Source: Dyadobacter arcticus | GTDB lineage: Bacteria; Bacteroidota; Bacteroidia; Cytophagales; Spirosomataceae | DNA length: 64,000 nucleotides | Direction of reading: 5' to 3' | Assembly (NCBI RefSeq): GCF_011762185.1 | Contig: NZ_JAASQJ010000001.1 | Span: forward strand, 868,001 to 932,000 | Shown here: positions 26,008 through 34,842 of the stretch, in pieces | Numbering within the stretch: position 1 is the stretch's first letter | Layout: every line of letters begins with the position of its first letter | Notes under the pieces: generated by a model | Seen by the model: the letters and a program-made list of their open reading frames with translations, nothing else | Databases searched by the model: none | What the model was told of the DNA's origin: nothing | Translations under genes and position numbers: made by a program

Positions 26008-26321
26008 AAGGAGAAATTGTTGTTATCCCGTTCCCATTCTCAGATCTATCAGGTTCAAAGAAACGGCCAGCTTTGGTCTTAGCTGATTTAGAAGGAGATG
26101 ACATTTTATTATGTCAAATAACATCTCAGAGTGGCAAAGATTTTCGAGCTGTGTCTTTAATTTCCAGTGATTTTGAAAGTGGGTCGTTGCCAATTGATAG
26201 CTTTATTCGTCCAGCCAGAATCTTCACCGCTGACAAAGGGATTATTATTCGCAAAGCTGGATTGGTTAGGGACAAGGTGATAGATAATGTTACCAAGAAA
26301 ATTATCGATCTCCTTAAATGA
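25992..26321 (+). CDS. MazF/PemK family toxin (mRNA interferase)
   Basis: A 109-residue type II PemK/MazF-family toxin. The start is the GTG at 25992 (VGKFIKGEIVVIPFPF); the computed frame runs upstream to a TTG but those residues are antitoxin-coding sequence in another frame. Typical features are IVVIPFPFSDLSGSKKRPALVL and the C-terminal FTADKGIIIRKAGLV. Family members cut RNA at short sequence motifs. It is coupled to the preceding antitoxin; the next gene is convergent. Confidence 0.88.
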   Translation: MGKFIKGEIVVIPFPFSDLSGSKKRPALVLADLEGDDILLCQITSQSGKDFRAVSLISSDFESGSLPIDSFIRPARIFTADKGIIIRKAGLVRDKVIDNVTKKIIDLLK

Positions 26322-26326
26322 ATCCG

Positions 26327-26869
26327 CTAAGAATTAGCTAGCTCCCCTTCGAACAACTCCAATACCTCACTCCAGCTATTAACTCTCCGATATTTCTTGA
26401 CGTTAACATTATGTCCAGCTGTAAAAAGAATGGGCATTCCTTTGCAAAAATCAAGGTTTTTTAAGTGATCGTCAATTAGATAATCCGTTGCGATAACGCT
26501 TTTATCTCCGCAGAAAACGATATTTTTCCAGTGAATAAAAGGGAAATGTTCCGCTAGCCAATCGTACTTTTCAGCCAGAGAGTTTGGGAATTCCATAGCT
26601 GCGGAGACAATGTAAATGTCAAAATGCTCCTGGAGTTTCCGCAACGCTTCCTGCGCACCCTCAATAACTGGTGCGTTACGAAAAAATCCCGGTTTATATA
26701 TCAGGGTTTTTGCCGCAATCGGGTCCGGAAATGCATCATTTTCTGGTTTCCCGATCAAATCTTCGCTGGTAACATTTGCGCCAAACTCGGCATTGTAGCT
26801 GGCAATCCAATTGGTTTCGATATCAGCTATGACATTGTCCATGTCGACAGCAACTGACTTCCTATTCAT
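26327..26869 (-). CDS. 5'(3')-deoxyribonucleotidase-like HAD protein
   Basis: A 180-residue NT5C-family HAD phosphatase. Motif I is VDMDNVIAD (nucleophile Asp9), motif II is the Ser in YIVSAAMEF, and the C-terminal acidic motif is YLIDDHLKN. The family removes phosphate from deoxyribonucleoside monophosphates. It is convergent with the MazF gene (5 bp between stops) and divergent from the DeoR-type regulator at 26983. Confidence 0.85.
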   Translation of the reverse strand: MNRKSVAVDMDNVIADIETNWIASYNAEFGANVTSEDLIGKPENDAFPDPIAAKTLIYKPGFFRNAPVIEGAQEALRKLQEHFDIYIVSAAMEFPNSLAEKYDWLAEHFPFIHWKNIVFCGDKSVIATDYLIDDHLKNLDFCKGMPILFTAGHNVNVKKYRRVNSWSEVLELFEGELANS

Positions 26870-26921
26870 TCTGTTCGAAATTTATATTTGCAACATTTTG
26901 CTTCAAAACTACGTGTAATAC

Positions 26922-26941
26922 TGCAATATTTTGCAATATTT
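26922..26941. repeat. Two tandem copies of a 10-bp repeat before deoR-type gene
   Basis: TGCAATATTT occurs twice back to back, one helical turn apart, 42 bp upstream of the DeoR-family start. It is a plausible regulator binding site in the divergent promoter region. Confidence 0.5.
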
Positions 26942-26982
26942 GCCTTTAACTATTTATTAAGTTTGCAAGAAAGCGGATTGCT

Positions 26983-27732
26983 ATGTTAAAAGAAGAACGT
27001 TTTCAGATCATACTTGAAAGATTAGTGCAGGAGCAGAAAGTTTATCTTGGAGGACTCAGCAATCTCTTGAAGGTGTCTGAGGATACAATCAGGCGAGATA
27101 TTAGGGAGCTTGCGGATCACGGTTTGCTGAAATCTGTTCGCGGGGGAGCGGTACCACACTCGCCAGGGCCACATCATTTTAGAGATCGGGTTTCGCATGA
27201 CCAGGAAAGAAAGCAAATGATTGCAAAAAAAGCCATGGATTTCCTGAGAGATGGTCAGGTCGTTGTCTTTGACGGTGGAACTTCCGCCATGTTGATTGCC
27301 CAGCTTTTGCCAAAGAATTTGCGACTGACCGTCGTCACCAATAGTTTTCCAATAGCCTCATTGTTGGAAGAGCATGAGTATGTGGAGGTATTGTTTGCAG
27401 GAGGGCGTTTATTAAAAAACTCCTTTGTCACAATCGGCAGCGATACTATTCAGTTTTTGAAAAAATTCAGACCTGATATTTGCCTGCTGGGCATTTGCAG
27501 TATCCATGCAGATTTGGGTGTAACGGGGCCGGATTATGAAGAAAGTGAAGTCAAGCGCACAATGATTGAAACCTCAAAAGAGGTAATTGCATTGGCGACA
27601 ATTGAGAAGTTAGGCACAGCCGAAGCACATTACGTTTGCCCGACTGAACGGTTATCGGTTATTATTACTGATCAGTCGGCCGTGCAGGAGCAGTTCAAAG
27701 TCTACACTGACATGGGCATACGCATGGTTTAA
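26983..27732 (+). CDS. DeoR/GlpR family transcriptional regulator
   Basis: A 249-residue DeoR-type repressor. The N-terminal winged HTH has the family signature VSEDTIRRDIRELADHGLLK (residues ~27-46) and the C-terminal DeoRC effector-binding domain shows FDGGTSAMLIAQLLP and ERLSVIITD. The usual effectors are phosphosugars. The tandem 10-bp repeat at 26922 may be its operator; the divergent nucleotidase gene is the only neighbour that might be regulated with it. Confidence 0.92.
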   Translation: MLKEERFQIILERLVQEQKVYLGGLSNLLKVSEDTIRRDIRELADHGLLKSVRGGAVPHSPGPHHFRDRVSHDQERKQMIAKKAMDFLRDGQVVVFDGGTSAMLIAQLLPKNLRLTVVTNSFPIASLLEEHEYVEVLFAGGRLLKNSFVTIGSDTIQFLKKFRPDICLLGICSIHADLGVTGPDYEESEVKRTMIETSKEVIALATIEKLGTAEAHYVCPTERLSVIITDQSAVQEQFKVYTDMGIRMV

Positions 27733-27746
27733 CCATCACTCTTGTT

Positions 27747-27905
27747 TCATTTTTCAGGCTGTTCCGTTTTAAAGGAAGTATCATCTATTGTCTTTGTTTC
27801 CTGGTTAATGACGTTGGCGAAGCCTAACATAAATGCCATTATAAGCTTTCTAAGCCACCTTTTTGTGAATAGCCATACCTTTTTGATATCCATTTCAATT
27901 TCCAT
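27747..27905 (-). CDS. Possible small protein, 52 aa
   Basis: An ATG at 27905 opens a 52-codon frame: a short amphipathic start, then KKVWLFTKRWLRKLIMAFML, a basic and hydrophobic stretch resembling a single membrane-associated helix, then an acidic tail. A longer in-frame ORF extends upstream to a TTG at 28070. It follows the small ORF at 28003 in a different frame (offset by 1). I do not recognise a family. Composition is more gene-like than the surroundings, but evidence is thin. Confidence 0.35.
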   Translation of the reverse strand: MEIEMDIKKVWLFTKRWLRKLIMAFMLGFANVINQETKTIDDTSFKTEQPEK

Positions 27906-28002
27906 TAAATGCGTATCAATCCCAGAGGAGGACGAGCGCAGAGTTATAAGAAGATTTTGGCCGGATGTGAATTTGGCCGGAATTGCAGAGTAGAGACGCT
28001 GC

Positions 28003-28371
28003 TTAGGAAAGTGAAATGAAAGGCTTTTCAGAAGATAATGTCCGGCTTTTGCGATGTTGAAAGCGGACAACTGTGACCTGGGCTATATGAATATTTATGT
28101 CTGGTGAAAATTCCGGAGCGAGTGCTCCAGATTGACCAGAAAGCTGTTTGAGCCAAGCTGATTGTAAATTTTTGCTATTGTTAAATATCGATAACGACGA
28201 AACAACGGCTGGATAAGCGTCAAATATGCTAGCAATATGACGACTATAATCAAATTCATTTGAACTGGTTTGTTCAATCCGGAACGATGAGATGTCGTTA
28301 TTTTCTTCAAACAGGGTTATTCCTGTTGAAAGAATGACTAAAAACAGATATCGCAGCATTGCATTCATCAT
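28003..28371 (-). CDS. Hypothetical protein with N-terminal hydrophobic segment, 122 aa
   Basis: A 122-residue ORF whose ATG overlaps the SDR stop as ATGA, a sign of translational coupling and thus of a real gene. The N-terminus [17 protein letters not shown] looks like a signal peptide or membrane helix; the remainder is not recognised. The 3' end (28003-28070) is also covered by the next ORF in a +1-offset frame, so a frameshift joining the two small ORFs is possible. Function unknown. Confidence 0.5.
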   Translation of the reverse strand: MMNAMLRYLFLVILSTGITLFEENNDISSFRIEQTSSNEFDYSRHIASIFDAYPAVVSSLSIFNNSKNLQSAWLKQLSGQSGALAPEFSPDINIHIAQVTVVRFQHRKSRTLSSEKPFISLS

Positions 28372-29147
28372 CTCGGGCTCATTCTAATGGCGCCGTCAAG
28401 GCGTATTACTTCGCCGTTTAGCATTGGATTTTCAACAATTGACTTCGCAAGCATTGCGTATTCCGAAGGCCGGCCTAAACGGGAAGGAAAAGGGATTTGC
28501 TGACCTAACGAAATTCGGGCTTCTTCGGGTAAACCCAGCATTAACGGTGTTTCGAATAAGCCAGGTGCAATCGCCATTACACGGATTCCTGATTTGGCTA
28601 AATCACGGGCTACAGGTAATGTCATACTTACAATCCCACCTTTACTTGCTGCGTAAGCAACCTGGCCCATTTGCCCGTCAAACGCTGCTACTGATGCGGT
28701 ATTAATGATCACGCCACGTTCACCTTCTTCATTTGGAACACTCTTCTCCATTGCGACAGCAGTAAGACGCATAACATTGAATGTTCCAATGAGATTGATG
28801 CGGATCGTTTTTTCAAAAACTTCCAATGAATGCGGGCCGTATATTCCGTCGGTTTTCCCCACAATTTTTCGGGCTGGGGCAATTCCCGCACAATTGACAA
28901 CAATCTGAAATGAGCCGAATGTTTCTAATGCGAAGTTTATAGCAAATTGCACCTCGTTTTCACTGGAAACGTCGGTTTTTACGAATTTAAGATTGCCGGG
29001 AAATTGACTTTCCAGCTTTTGACCCGCAACATCATTAAGATCAAGTGCCACAACATTTGCACCATGCTCCATAAACAAACGAGCGGTAGCTTCCCCTAAC
29101 CCGGAAGCACCGCCTGTTATAATCGCCGTAGCATTTTTCAGTTGCAT
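28368..29147 (-). CDS. SDR family dehydrogenase (3-hydroxyacyl-CoA dehydrogenase type II-like)
   Basis: A 259-residue SDR. Glycine motif [17 protein letters not shown] (residues ~9-25), [10 protein letters not shown], and the catalytic YAASKGG (Tyr-Lys). [17 protein letters not shown] and [15 protein letters not shown] closely follow the 3-hydroxyacyl-CoA dehydrogenase type II (HSD17B10-like) pattern, which oxidises 3-hydroxyacyl-CoAs in fatty-acid or branched amino-acid breakdown. ATG 29147 was chosen; the computed upstream start is a TTG inside ileS. It begins 22 bp after the ileS stop, so cotranscription with ileS is likely, and its own stop overlaps the next small ORF. Confidence 0.88.
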   Translation of the reverse strand: MQLKNATAIITGGASGLGEATARLFMEHGANVVALDLNDVAGQKLESQFPGNLKFVKTDVSSENEVQFAINFALETFGSFQIVVNCAGIAPARKIVGKTDGIYGPHSLEVFEKTIRINLIGTFNVMRLTAVAMEKSVPNEEGERGVIINTASVAAFDGQMGQVAYAASKGGIVSMTLPVARDLAKSGIRVMAIAPGLFETPLMLGLPEEARISLGQQIPFPSRLGRPSEYAMLAKSIVENPMLNGEVIRLDGAIRMSPR

Positions 29148-29169
29148 CGTTTTGCTTAAAATTATTTCA

Positions 29170-32100
29170 TTACGAAACCACTTCAATCTTAACTCTCAAA
29201 AGAAATTCATCCATTTCAATTTCCTTCGCTTCACCATTTAAGACTCCAACCAAATTCAAATCAAGGGCCTGCACTTCCTGGCAGATGTATTCTTTATTGG
29301 CTGTCACAGCACTAGCCAGCAAACTATCATTATTCTGTAATGTGATCCTGATTTTATCGGTAACCTCAAATCCACTATCCTTGCGCAGATTTTGAACACG
29401 GTTTACAAAATCCCGCGCAATGCCCTCCAATCTGAGTTCATTGCTCACAGTTATGTCCAACGCCACGGTCAATCCGCCTTCGCTTGCGACCAGCCATCCC
29501 GGAACATCCTCCGCGATAATTTCTACATCGTTAATGGCAATATCGATTTGAGAACCGGCACTTTTAAGGGTTATTAAACCATTTTTTTCAATTTCCTTGA
29601 TTTCAGTTTCAACCATCGCAGAAATCGCTGCCGCCACTTCTTTCATTCTCGGGCCAAATTTAGGGCCCAATGTTTTGAAATTCGGCTTGATTTTCTTTTT
29701 CAGGATTCCGCTGTCATCATGGACAAACTCCACGGTTTTAACATTTACCTCAGTAAGAATAATTGACTTAACTTGTTCAATCTGTTGTTTAGTTTTATCA
29801 CTTAAAACGGGTATCAGTATTTTAGACAGCGGCTGCCGCACCTTAAGCTTATGGCTTTTTCGTATTGAATGAACCAATGAACTGATAGTCTGCGCTAATG
29901 CCATCGATTCTTCCAAGTCCAGGTCTACAAACTCATCCTCAATTTTTGGCCAGTAGGTAAGGTGTACCGACTCATATTTATGTCCAGTATTATTGGCAAT
30001 GGATGCCGCTCTATCACCATCCGTCAGACTTTTGTACAGCCATTCTGCAAAAAACGGAGCGATTGGCGACATTAATTGGGAAACAGTAACCAGGCTATGC
30101 TGCAATGTTTCGTAAGCAGCTTTTTTGTCTTCCGTAAGTCCCGTACCCGATTCCTGCGACGGGTTCCAAAACCGACGGCGGTTCAGGCGGATATACCAAT
30201 TGGACAGTTGATCCGTCACAAAATCCTGAACAAGGCGACCCGCTTTGGTTGGATTATATTCGTCAAATTGCTCTTCTACGTCCTTAACCAACGTGTTCAA
30301 TTTTGACAAAATCCAACGATCCAGTTCCGTGCGTTCTTCAATCGGTACTGAATTTGTTTCATGTGCGGATCGCCGCCCGAACTCATATCCATCCAGGTTG
30401 GCGTAAAGCGCAAAGAAATTATAAGTATTTACCAAAGTCCCAAAAAACTTACGTTGTACTTCCCCAATCCCCTCACTGTTGAATTTCAGGTTATCCCATG
30501 GTTCAGCATTGGTGATCATATACCAGCGGGTTGCATCAGGTCCATATTGAGCAAGCGTCTTGAATGGGTCAGCGGCATTTCCAATACGCTTGGACATTTT
30601 GTTGCCATTTTTGTCCAAAACCAAACCGGTTGAAACGACATTCTTGAATGCAACGGAATCAAACAACATACCGGCAATCGCGTGCAGCGTAAAGAACCAG
30701 CCGCGCGTTTGATCCACCCCCTCTGAAATAAAATCGGCCGGATAGCTTTGCTTAAATATCTCCTGATTCTCGAAAGGGTAATGCCATTGCGCATACGGCA
30801 TCGCTCCCGAATCGAACCATACGTCGATCAAATCTGGCTCGCGGTGCATTACATTGCCTTTTTTCGATACAAGTACAATGTTATCAACATAGGGACGGTG
30901 CAGATCAAAGTCACCATGTTGTAGTTTCAGCAAGTAATCCGAGTTGTTTGCAGCCTGTTCTTTGCTAAGATGTTCCGAAATAATGGCTTCTTCCAACAGG
31001 TCTTTAAGTTCTTCAATCGACCCTACGCAAACCTCGTCCCCGTAAGTATTACGCCAGATCGGCAGGGGCGTTCCCCAGTACCGCGAACGCGATAAATTCC
31101 AGTCGACCAGATTTTCAAGCCAGTTGCCAAAACGGCCCGTCCCAGTACTCTCAGGTTTCCAGTTAATGGTTTTATTCAGTTCCACCAAACGATCTTTCAT
31201 TGCTGTGGTTTTGATAAACCAGCTATCGAGGGGATAATATAAAACCGGCTTATCGGTACGCCAGCAATGTGGGTAAGGGTGCTCGTATTTTTCTACTTTA
31301 AAAGCTTTTCCTTCTTCTTTGAGTCTGATAGCGATCAAAACGTCTGTTGGCCTGAATTCCGGATCATTTTGTTCTTCCTCGGAATAATATTCAGGCTTCA
31401 CATAGCGTCCTGCATAATCAGTTATTTCTTTTACAAAACGGCCCTGGCGATCAACGATCGGTACGTCTTTGCCATTTTCATCTTTCACCATGATAGGCGG
31501 AATTCCATTGGCCTGTGCAACCCGAAAATCGTCCGCACCAAATGTCGGTGAAGTATGGACCACGCCAGTACCATCCTCAGTGGTCACGAAATCGCCTAAT
31601 ATAACCCGGAATGCAGGTTTATCGGATGGTCCAAGGATTGGCTGCACATAAGGAAGCAATTGTTCATATTCAACGCCTTCCAAATCTCTTCCTTTAAACT
31701 CAGACAGAACTGACCAGGGAAGTAACTTCTTATCGCTGGCTGGATACCCTTCAAAATCGCCGTCAAGGCTATTTTCAGAGAAATATTTGCCAAGTAAATC
31801 TTTCGCAAGCACTACGGCCACTGGCTCGTGCGTATAAGGATTGAAAGTTTTTACCAATACGTAAATGATATTAGCGCCAACGGTCAAAGCAGAGTTTGCA
31901 GGAAGCGTCCAAGGCGTTGTCGTCCATGCCAGTATCCGGATATCCAGACTTCCGAAGTCTCCAAAGACTTGGGAAGTCTCAGGAGCGATAACCCGGAACA
32001 TCGCTACAATCGTCGTATCCTTCACATCCTTATACGTTCCTGGCATGTTCAATTCATGCGAAGAAAGTCCGGTGCCAGCAGCAGGAGAATAGGGTTGGAT

Positions 32101-32631
32101 GGTATAACCTTTATAAAGCAGACCTTTGTCGTACAACTTTTTAAGCAGGCTCCAAAGGCTCTCAATGTACTCGCTTTTATACGTAATATAAGGATCGTCA
32201 AGGTCAACCCAGTATCCCATTTTTTCGGTCAGGTCATTCCACTGATCCGTGAATTTCATGACCGTCTGTCGGCACTTTTCATTATACTCTGCTACGGAAA
32301 TTGTTTTACCAATGTCCTCTTTTGTGATACCAAGCTCTTTTTCAACTTGTAACTCCACAGGGAGCCCGTGCGTATCCCAGCCGCCTTTACGTTTCACCTG
32401 AAAACCCTGAAGTGTTTTGTAACGGCAAAAAATATCTTTGATAGAACGCGCCATCACATGGTGAATCCCTGGTGTTCCGTTCGCGGATGGAGGCCCTTCA
32501 TAAAATGTGAATGTCGGAGCTCCTTCACGGGTTTCAACCGAAGCTTCAAAAATCTTTTTGTCTTTCCAGAATTGCAGCACTTCGTCCCCGATTTGCGGGT
32601 AACTCAGATTTTTATATTCGTTGTATTTCAT
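29170..32631 (-). CDS. ileS: Isoleucyl-tRNA synthetase (type 2-like)
   Basis: A 1153-residue class I aminoacyl-tRNA synthetase, far longer than the ~940 residues of E. coli IleRS. The first active-site motif reads GIHH (residues 55-58) and the second reads KMSKR (678-682). The GXHH and KMSKR forms are those I know for type 2 (eukaryote-like) IleRS, which is often mupirocin-resistant. Other markers: [34 protein letters not shown]. It is first in its unit, with the SDR at 29147 behind it and a heptamer array directly before its ATG. Confidence 0.97.
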   Translation of the reverse strand: MKYNEYKNLSYPQIGDEVLQFWKDKKIFEASVETREGAPTFTFYEGPPSANGTPGIHHVMARSIKDIFCRYKTLQGFQVKRKGGWDTHGLPVELQVEKELGITKEDIGKTISVAEYNEKCRQTVMKFTDQWNDLTEKMGYWVDLDDPYITYKSEYIESLWSLLKKLYDKGLLYKGYTIQPYSPAAGTGLSSHELNMPGTYKDVKDTTIVAMFRVIAPETSQVFGDFGSLDIRILAWTTTPWTLPANSALTVGANIIYVLVKTFNPYTHEPVAVVLAKDLLGKYFSENSLDGDFEGYPASDKKLLPWSVLSEFKGRDLEGVEYEQLLPYVQPILGPSDKPAFRVILGDFVTTEDGTGVVHTSPTFGADDFRVAQANGIPPIMVKDENGKDVPIVDRQGRFVKEITDYAGRYVKPEYYSEEEQNDPEFRPTDVLIAIRLKEEGKAFKVEKYEHPYPHCWRTDKPVLYYPLDSWFIKTTAMKDRLVELNKTINWKPESTGTGRFGNWLENLVDWNLSRSRYWGTPLPIWRNTYGDEVCVGSIEELKDLLEEAIISEHLSKEQAANNSDYLLKLQHGDFDLHRPYVDNIVLVSKKGNVMHREPDLIDVWFDSGAMPYAQWHYPFENQEIFKQSYPADFISEGVDQTRGWFFTLHAIAGMLFDSVAFKNVVSTGLVLDKNGNKMSKRIGNAADPFKTLAQYGPDATRWYMITNAEPWDNLKFNSEGIGEVQRKFFGTLVNTYNFFALYANLDGYEFGRRSAHETNSVPIEERTELDRWILSKLNTLVKDVEEQFDEYNPTKAGRLVQDFVTDQLSNWYIRLNRRRFWNPSQESGTGLTEDKKAAYETLQHSLVTVSQLMSPIAPFFAEWLYKSLTDGDRAASIANNTGHKYESVHLTYWPKIEDEFVDLDLEESMALAQTISSLVHSIRKSHKLKVRQPLSKILIPVLSDKTKQQIEQVKSIILTEVNVKTVEFVHDDSGILKKKIKPNFKTLGPKFGPRMKEVAAAISAMVETEIKEIEKNGLITLKSAGSQIDIAINDVEIIAEDVPGWLVASEGGLTVALDITVSNELRLEGIARDFVNRVQNLRKDSGFEVTDKIRITLQNNDSLLASAVTANKEYICQEVQALDLNLVGVLNGEAKEIEMDEFLLRVKIEVVS

Positions 32632-32666
32632 GTTAGCTGGTAGCTATCAGCGGCTGACTGCTAGCT
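32632..32666. repeat. Heptamer array abutting the ileS start codon (five units)
   Basis: Plus-strand units GTTAGCT, GGTAGCT, ATCAGCG, GCTGACT, GCTAGCT. The last base lies next to the ileS ATG (32631, minus strand), so the array is probably in the 5' leader. Same unit as at 9911 and 34795. Confidence 0.75.
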
Positions 32667-32715
32667 GTAATGTAAGTGGCATTAATTTTAAAACCCTTTC
32701 AGATTTTTAAAGGTG

Positions 32716-32723
32716 CAAAATTA
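32716..32723 (-). promoter_or_regulatory. Candidate ileS promoter -7 element
   Basis: Minus strand TAATTTTG matches TAnnTTTG, 85 bp before ileS. No good -33 match. The remaining 32667-32932 is AT-rich with no ORF that I would accept. Confidence 0.35.
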
Positions 32724-32932
32724 CAGATTTTTTTTCCTAAACGGGATGTCGCGCTGTCAACGGATATGTAGCCTATTGTATATAAATATGATTTTGATTA
32801 AGTAGGGTTTCACTTTTCCTATTATTTAAATCAAAAAAGGTGTATTTCTTGCATTTCATGGCATTCAAATGCCTGATAATCCTATCTTCGTAGTTGGAAT
32901 AAGTCTAAATAAGAATCAAGCACTGAACGCGG

Positions 32933-34096
32933 ATGAAAAAACTGGTTGGCAAAATTCATCTTTACCTGGGCCTGGCTTCGGGAATAATTGTGTTTGTGAT
33001 TTCAATTACCGGCTGCATCCTGGCATTTGAGCAGGAGATAAAGGCAATTACCCAGCCTTATATGTTTTATGAGCAGCCCCAGCAGGGGACGATCCTGCCA
33101 CCTTCCACATTAGCAGCCATTGCCGAAAAGGAATTGCCGGGCAAAAAGGCAAAGGGTATGCTTTATGACGTCCCGGGCAAAAATGCGCAGGTTGGGTTCT
33201 ATAATCTCAATCCTGAATATTACTATGTTGTTTACCTCAATCCCTACGATGGCAAGGTGGCCAAAGTTTGGGACGAAAACGGCGATTTTTTCCATTTCAT
33301 CCTTCACGGACATTACTATCTGTGGCTACCCGAGACCATCGGTCAGGTAGTGGTAGCTTCCGCTACACTCGTATTTTTTGTGATGATGATCAGCGGACTG
33401 GTATTATGGTGGCCGAAAAACAAATCTGCGGCAAAACAAAGATTTTCTATCAAATGGAATGCGCAGTGGAGACGTAAAAACTATGATTTACATAATGTGA
33501 TGGGCTTTTACGCGATGTCGATCGGGATTATTCTTGCGTTAACAGGACTTGTCTGGGGCTTTCAATGGTTTTCGCAGGGGTTGTATACTTTGACGGGCGG
33601 CGAAGGTTCTGCTGTATATTACAACCCAGCTTCCGATACAACGGTTGTTGCCAATTCCAAGCCTATGCAGGCGGTTGACCACGCCTGGCACACTTTGCAA
33701 AGAGAATATCCGCAATATGCAAGCCTCAATATCTCCTTTCCACACTTGCGGTCAGAATCAATATACTCCTACGTGAATTTCAGGGAAGGGACTTACTACC
33801 AGGTGGATTACAATTATTTTGATCAGCATACATTAAAAAAAATAAAGGCGACAGGCCCATATAGCGGGAAATATAGTGAAGCCAATTTCGCCCAAAAACT
33901 GCGCAGGATGAATTATGACATTCACACAGGGGCAATTCTAGGGCTGCCAGGAAAAATGTTAATGTTTTTTGCCAGCCTGATATGCGCGAGTTTGCCTGTT
34001 ACAGGAACCATTATCTGGTGGGGACGCAGAAAGAAATCTTCCAAGAAGACCAGAAAGAGCCTTAAAAGTATGAAACCGGATTTGATCGGCCGTTGA
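32933..34096 (+). CDS. PepSY-associated TM helix domain protein
   Basis: A 387-residue PepSY_TM family membrane protein. Four or so helices are visible: one at residues ~12-32, one around 140-160 (FFVMMISGLVLWWPKNK, the family signature), one around 195-215 and one near the C-terminus (MFFASLICASLPVTGTIIWW). Conserved histidines HILHGHYYLWL and NYDIHTGAILGLP suggest metal or haem contact. Members occur with TonB-dependent siderophore receptors and are thought to reduce iron. No receptor gene is adjacent here. Convergent with the GH16 gene, 2 bp apart. Confidence 0.88.
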   Translation: MKKLVGKIHLYLGLASGIIVFVISITGCILAFEQEIKAITQPYMFYEQPQQGTILPPSTLAAIAEKELPGKKAKGMLYDVPGKNAQVGFYNLNPEYYYVVYLNPYDGKVAKVWDENGDFFHFILHGHYYLWLPETIGQVVVASATLVFFVMMISGLVLWWPKNKSAAKQRFSIKWNAQWRRKNYDLHNVMGFYAMSIGIILALTGLVWGFQWFSQGLYTLTGGEGSAVYYNPASDTTVVANSKPMQAVDHAWHTLQREYPQYASLNISFPHLRSESIYSYVNFREGTYYQVDYNYFDQHTLKKIKATGPYSGKYSEANFAQKLRRMNYDIHTGAILGLPGKMLMFFASLICASLPVTGTIIWWGRRKKSSKKTRKSLKSMKPDLIGR

Positions 34097-34098
34097 AA

Positions 34099-34629
34099 TT
34101 ATTCCTTCTGAAATACCTTTACATAGTCAATTTCAAACCGGGCAGGAAATTCGGTTTGCGACGGGTCGCCACCGTTGTCACCTGCGATAGCGAGCGTCAG
34201 AAGCATATAATGTGGCTGATTGAAAGGCGCGGTATCCTTATTTTTGAGATTCATTTTTGGATCTATTTCCTGTGAAGCCAGCAAGGTATCATCTACATAT
34301 AGCTTCACAGATTTTTCATCCCAGTCCATTCGCCAGACATGGAATTTCTTTGACCATTCGGGATCATTGAACTTAGCCAAAGGAGTTTTAACCGAATTCC
34401 AGACCGGCTTATATTCCTCATTCGAGCCCCATGCAAGATTAGCGAGCAACATTCCCCGATAAAATTCCATGATGTCGATCTCGCCGCTATCCGGCCATTT
34501 TCCGATGGTCTTTGGCGGCCCATCCGTGTTAAATTCATCCGACCAGAACAGTTTCCACTGAGCCTGGGAAGTGCTGATTTGATTCATTAGTAAAACAGAG
34601 AGTAGTAACGTCCTAAAAGACAGTGACAT
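34099..34629 (-). pseudogene. Glycoside hydrolase family 16, internally deleted
   Basis: A signal peptide (cleavage near SQAQ) is followed by WKLFWSDEFNTDGPPKT, the normal start of GH16 enzymes, and then at once by KWPDSGEIDIMEFYRG, which holds the catalytic ExDxxE motif. In normal GH16 proteins roughly 80-100 residues separate these segments and form much of the beta-sandwich. The rest (KKFHVWRMDWDEKSVKLYVDD, FPARFEIDYVKVFQK) is intact. The frame has no stop, so the deletion is in frame. At 176 residues versus about 270 the fold is probably not complete, so activity is doubtful; a real compact variant cannot be excluded. Confidence 0.65.
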
Positions 34630-34707
34630 TTGGTAGTTATTTAAATCAAAAATGTGCCGAACGGTGCAAATTGAAAAGTCTACTCACAATCTATTCTACC
34701 TGACAGA

Positions 34708-34723
34708 TAGAACCGGGGTTCTA
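34708..34723. promoter_or_regulatory. Short perfect palindrome between GH16 and transporter genes
   Basis: TAGAACC and GGTTCTA flank a 2-base centre (16 bp in total) in the divergent intergenic region. Possible operator; no regulator is adjacent. Confidence 0.3.
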
Positions 34724-34794
34724 ACGTATCATTTTAAATAAGCCTGCCGAATTTTATTTAACATTCTTTTCGCCTTTTTTTGCGCCACACACTT

Positions 34795-34829
34795 TTAAGC
34801 TGATGGCTATTAGCGGTTAGCTGTTAGCC
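34795..34829. repeat. Heptamer array upstream of SBF transporter (five units)
   Basis: Plus-strand units TTAAGCT, GATGGCT, ATTAGCG, GTTAGCT, GTTAGCC. It ends 13 bp before the ATG at 34843. Same unit and period as the arrays at 9911, 9993 and 32632. Confidence 0.8.
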
Positions 34830-34842
34830 AAAATTCGGGGAT

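Noticed and set aside
26327..26869. Nucleotidase as a third toxin-antitoxin gene
   Set aside because: It is on the opposite strand, convergent with the MazF pair, and has a complete HAD phosphatase signature.
28095..28310. Minus-strand 71-residue ORF inside the small-gene region
   Set aside because: It overlaps the coupled ORF at 28003-28371 in another frame and lacks a coupled start.
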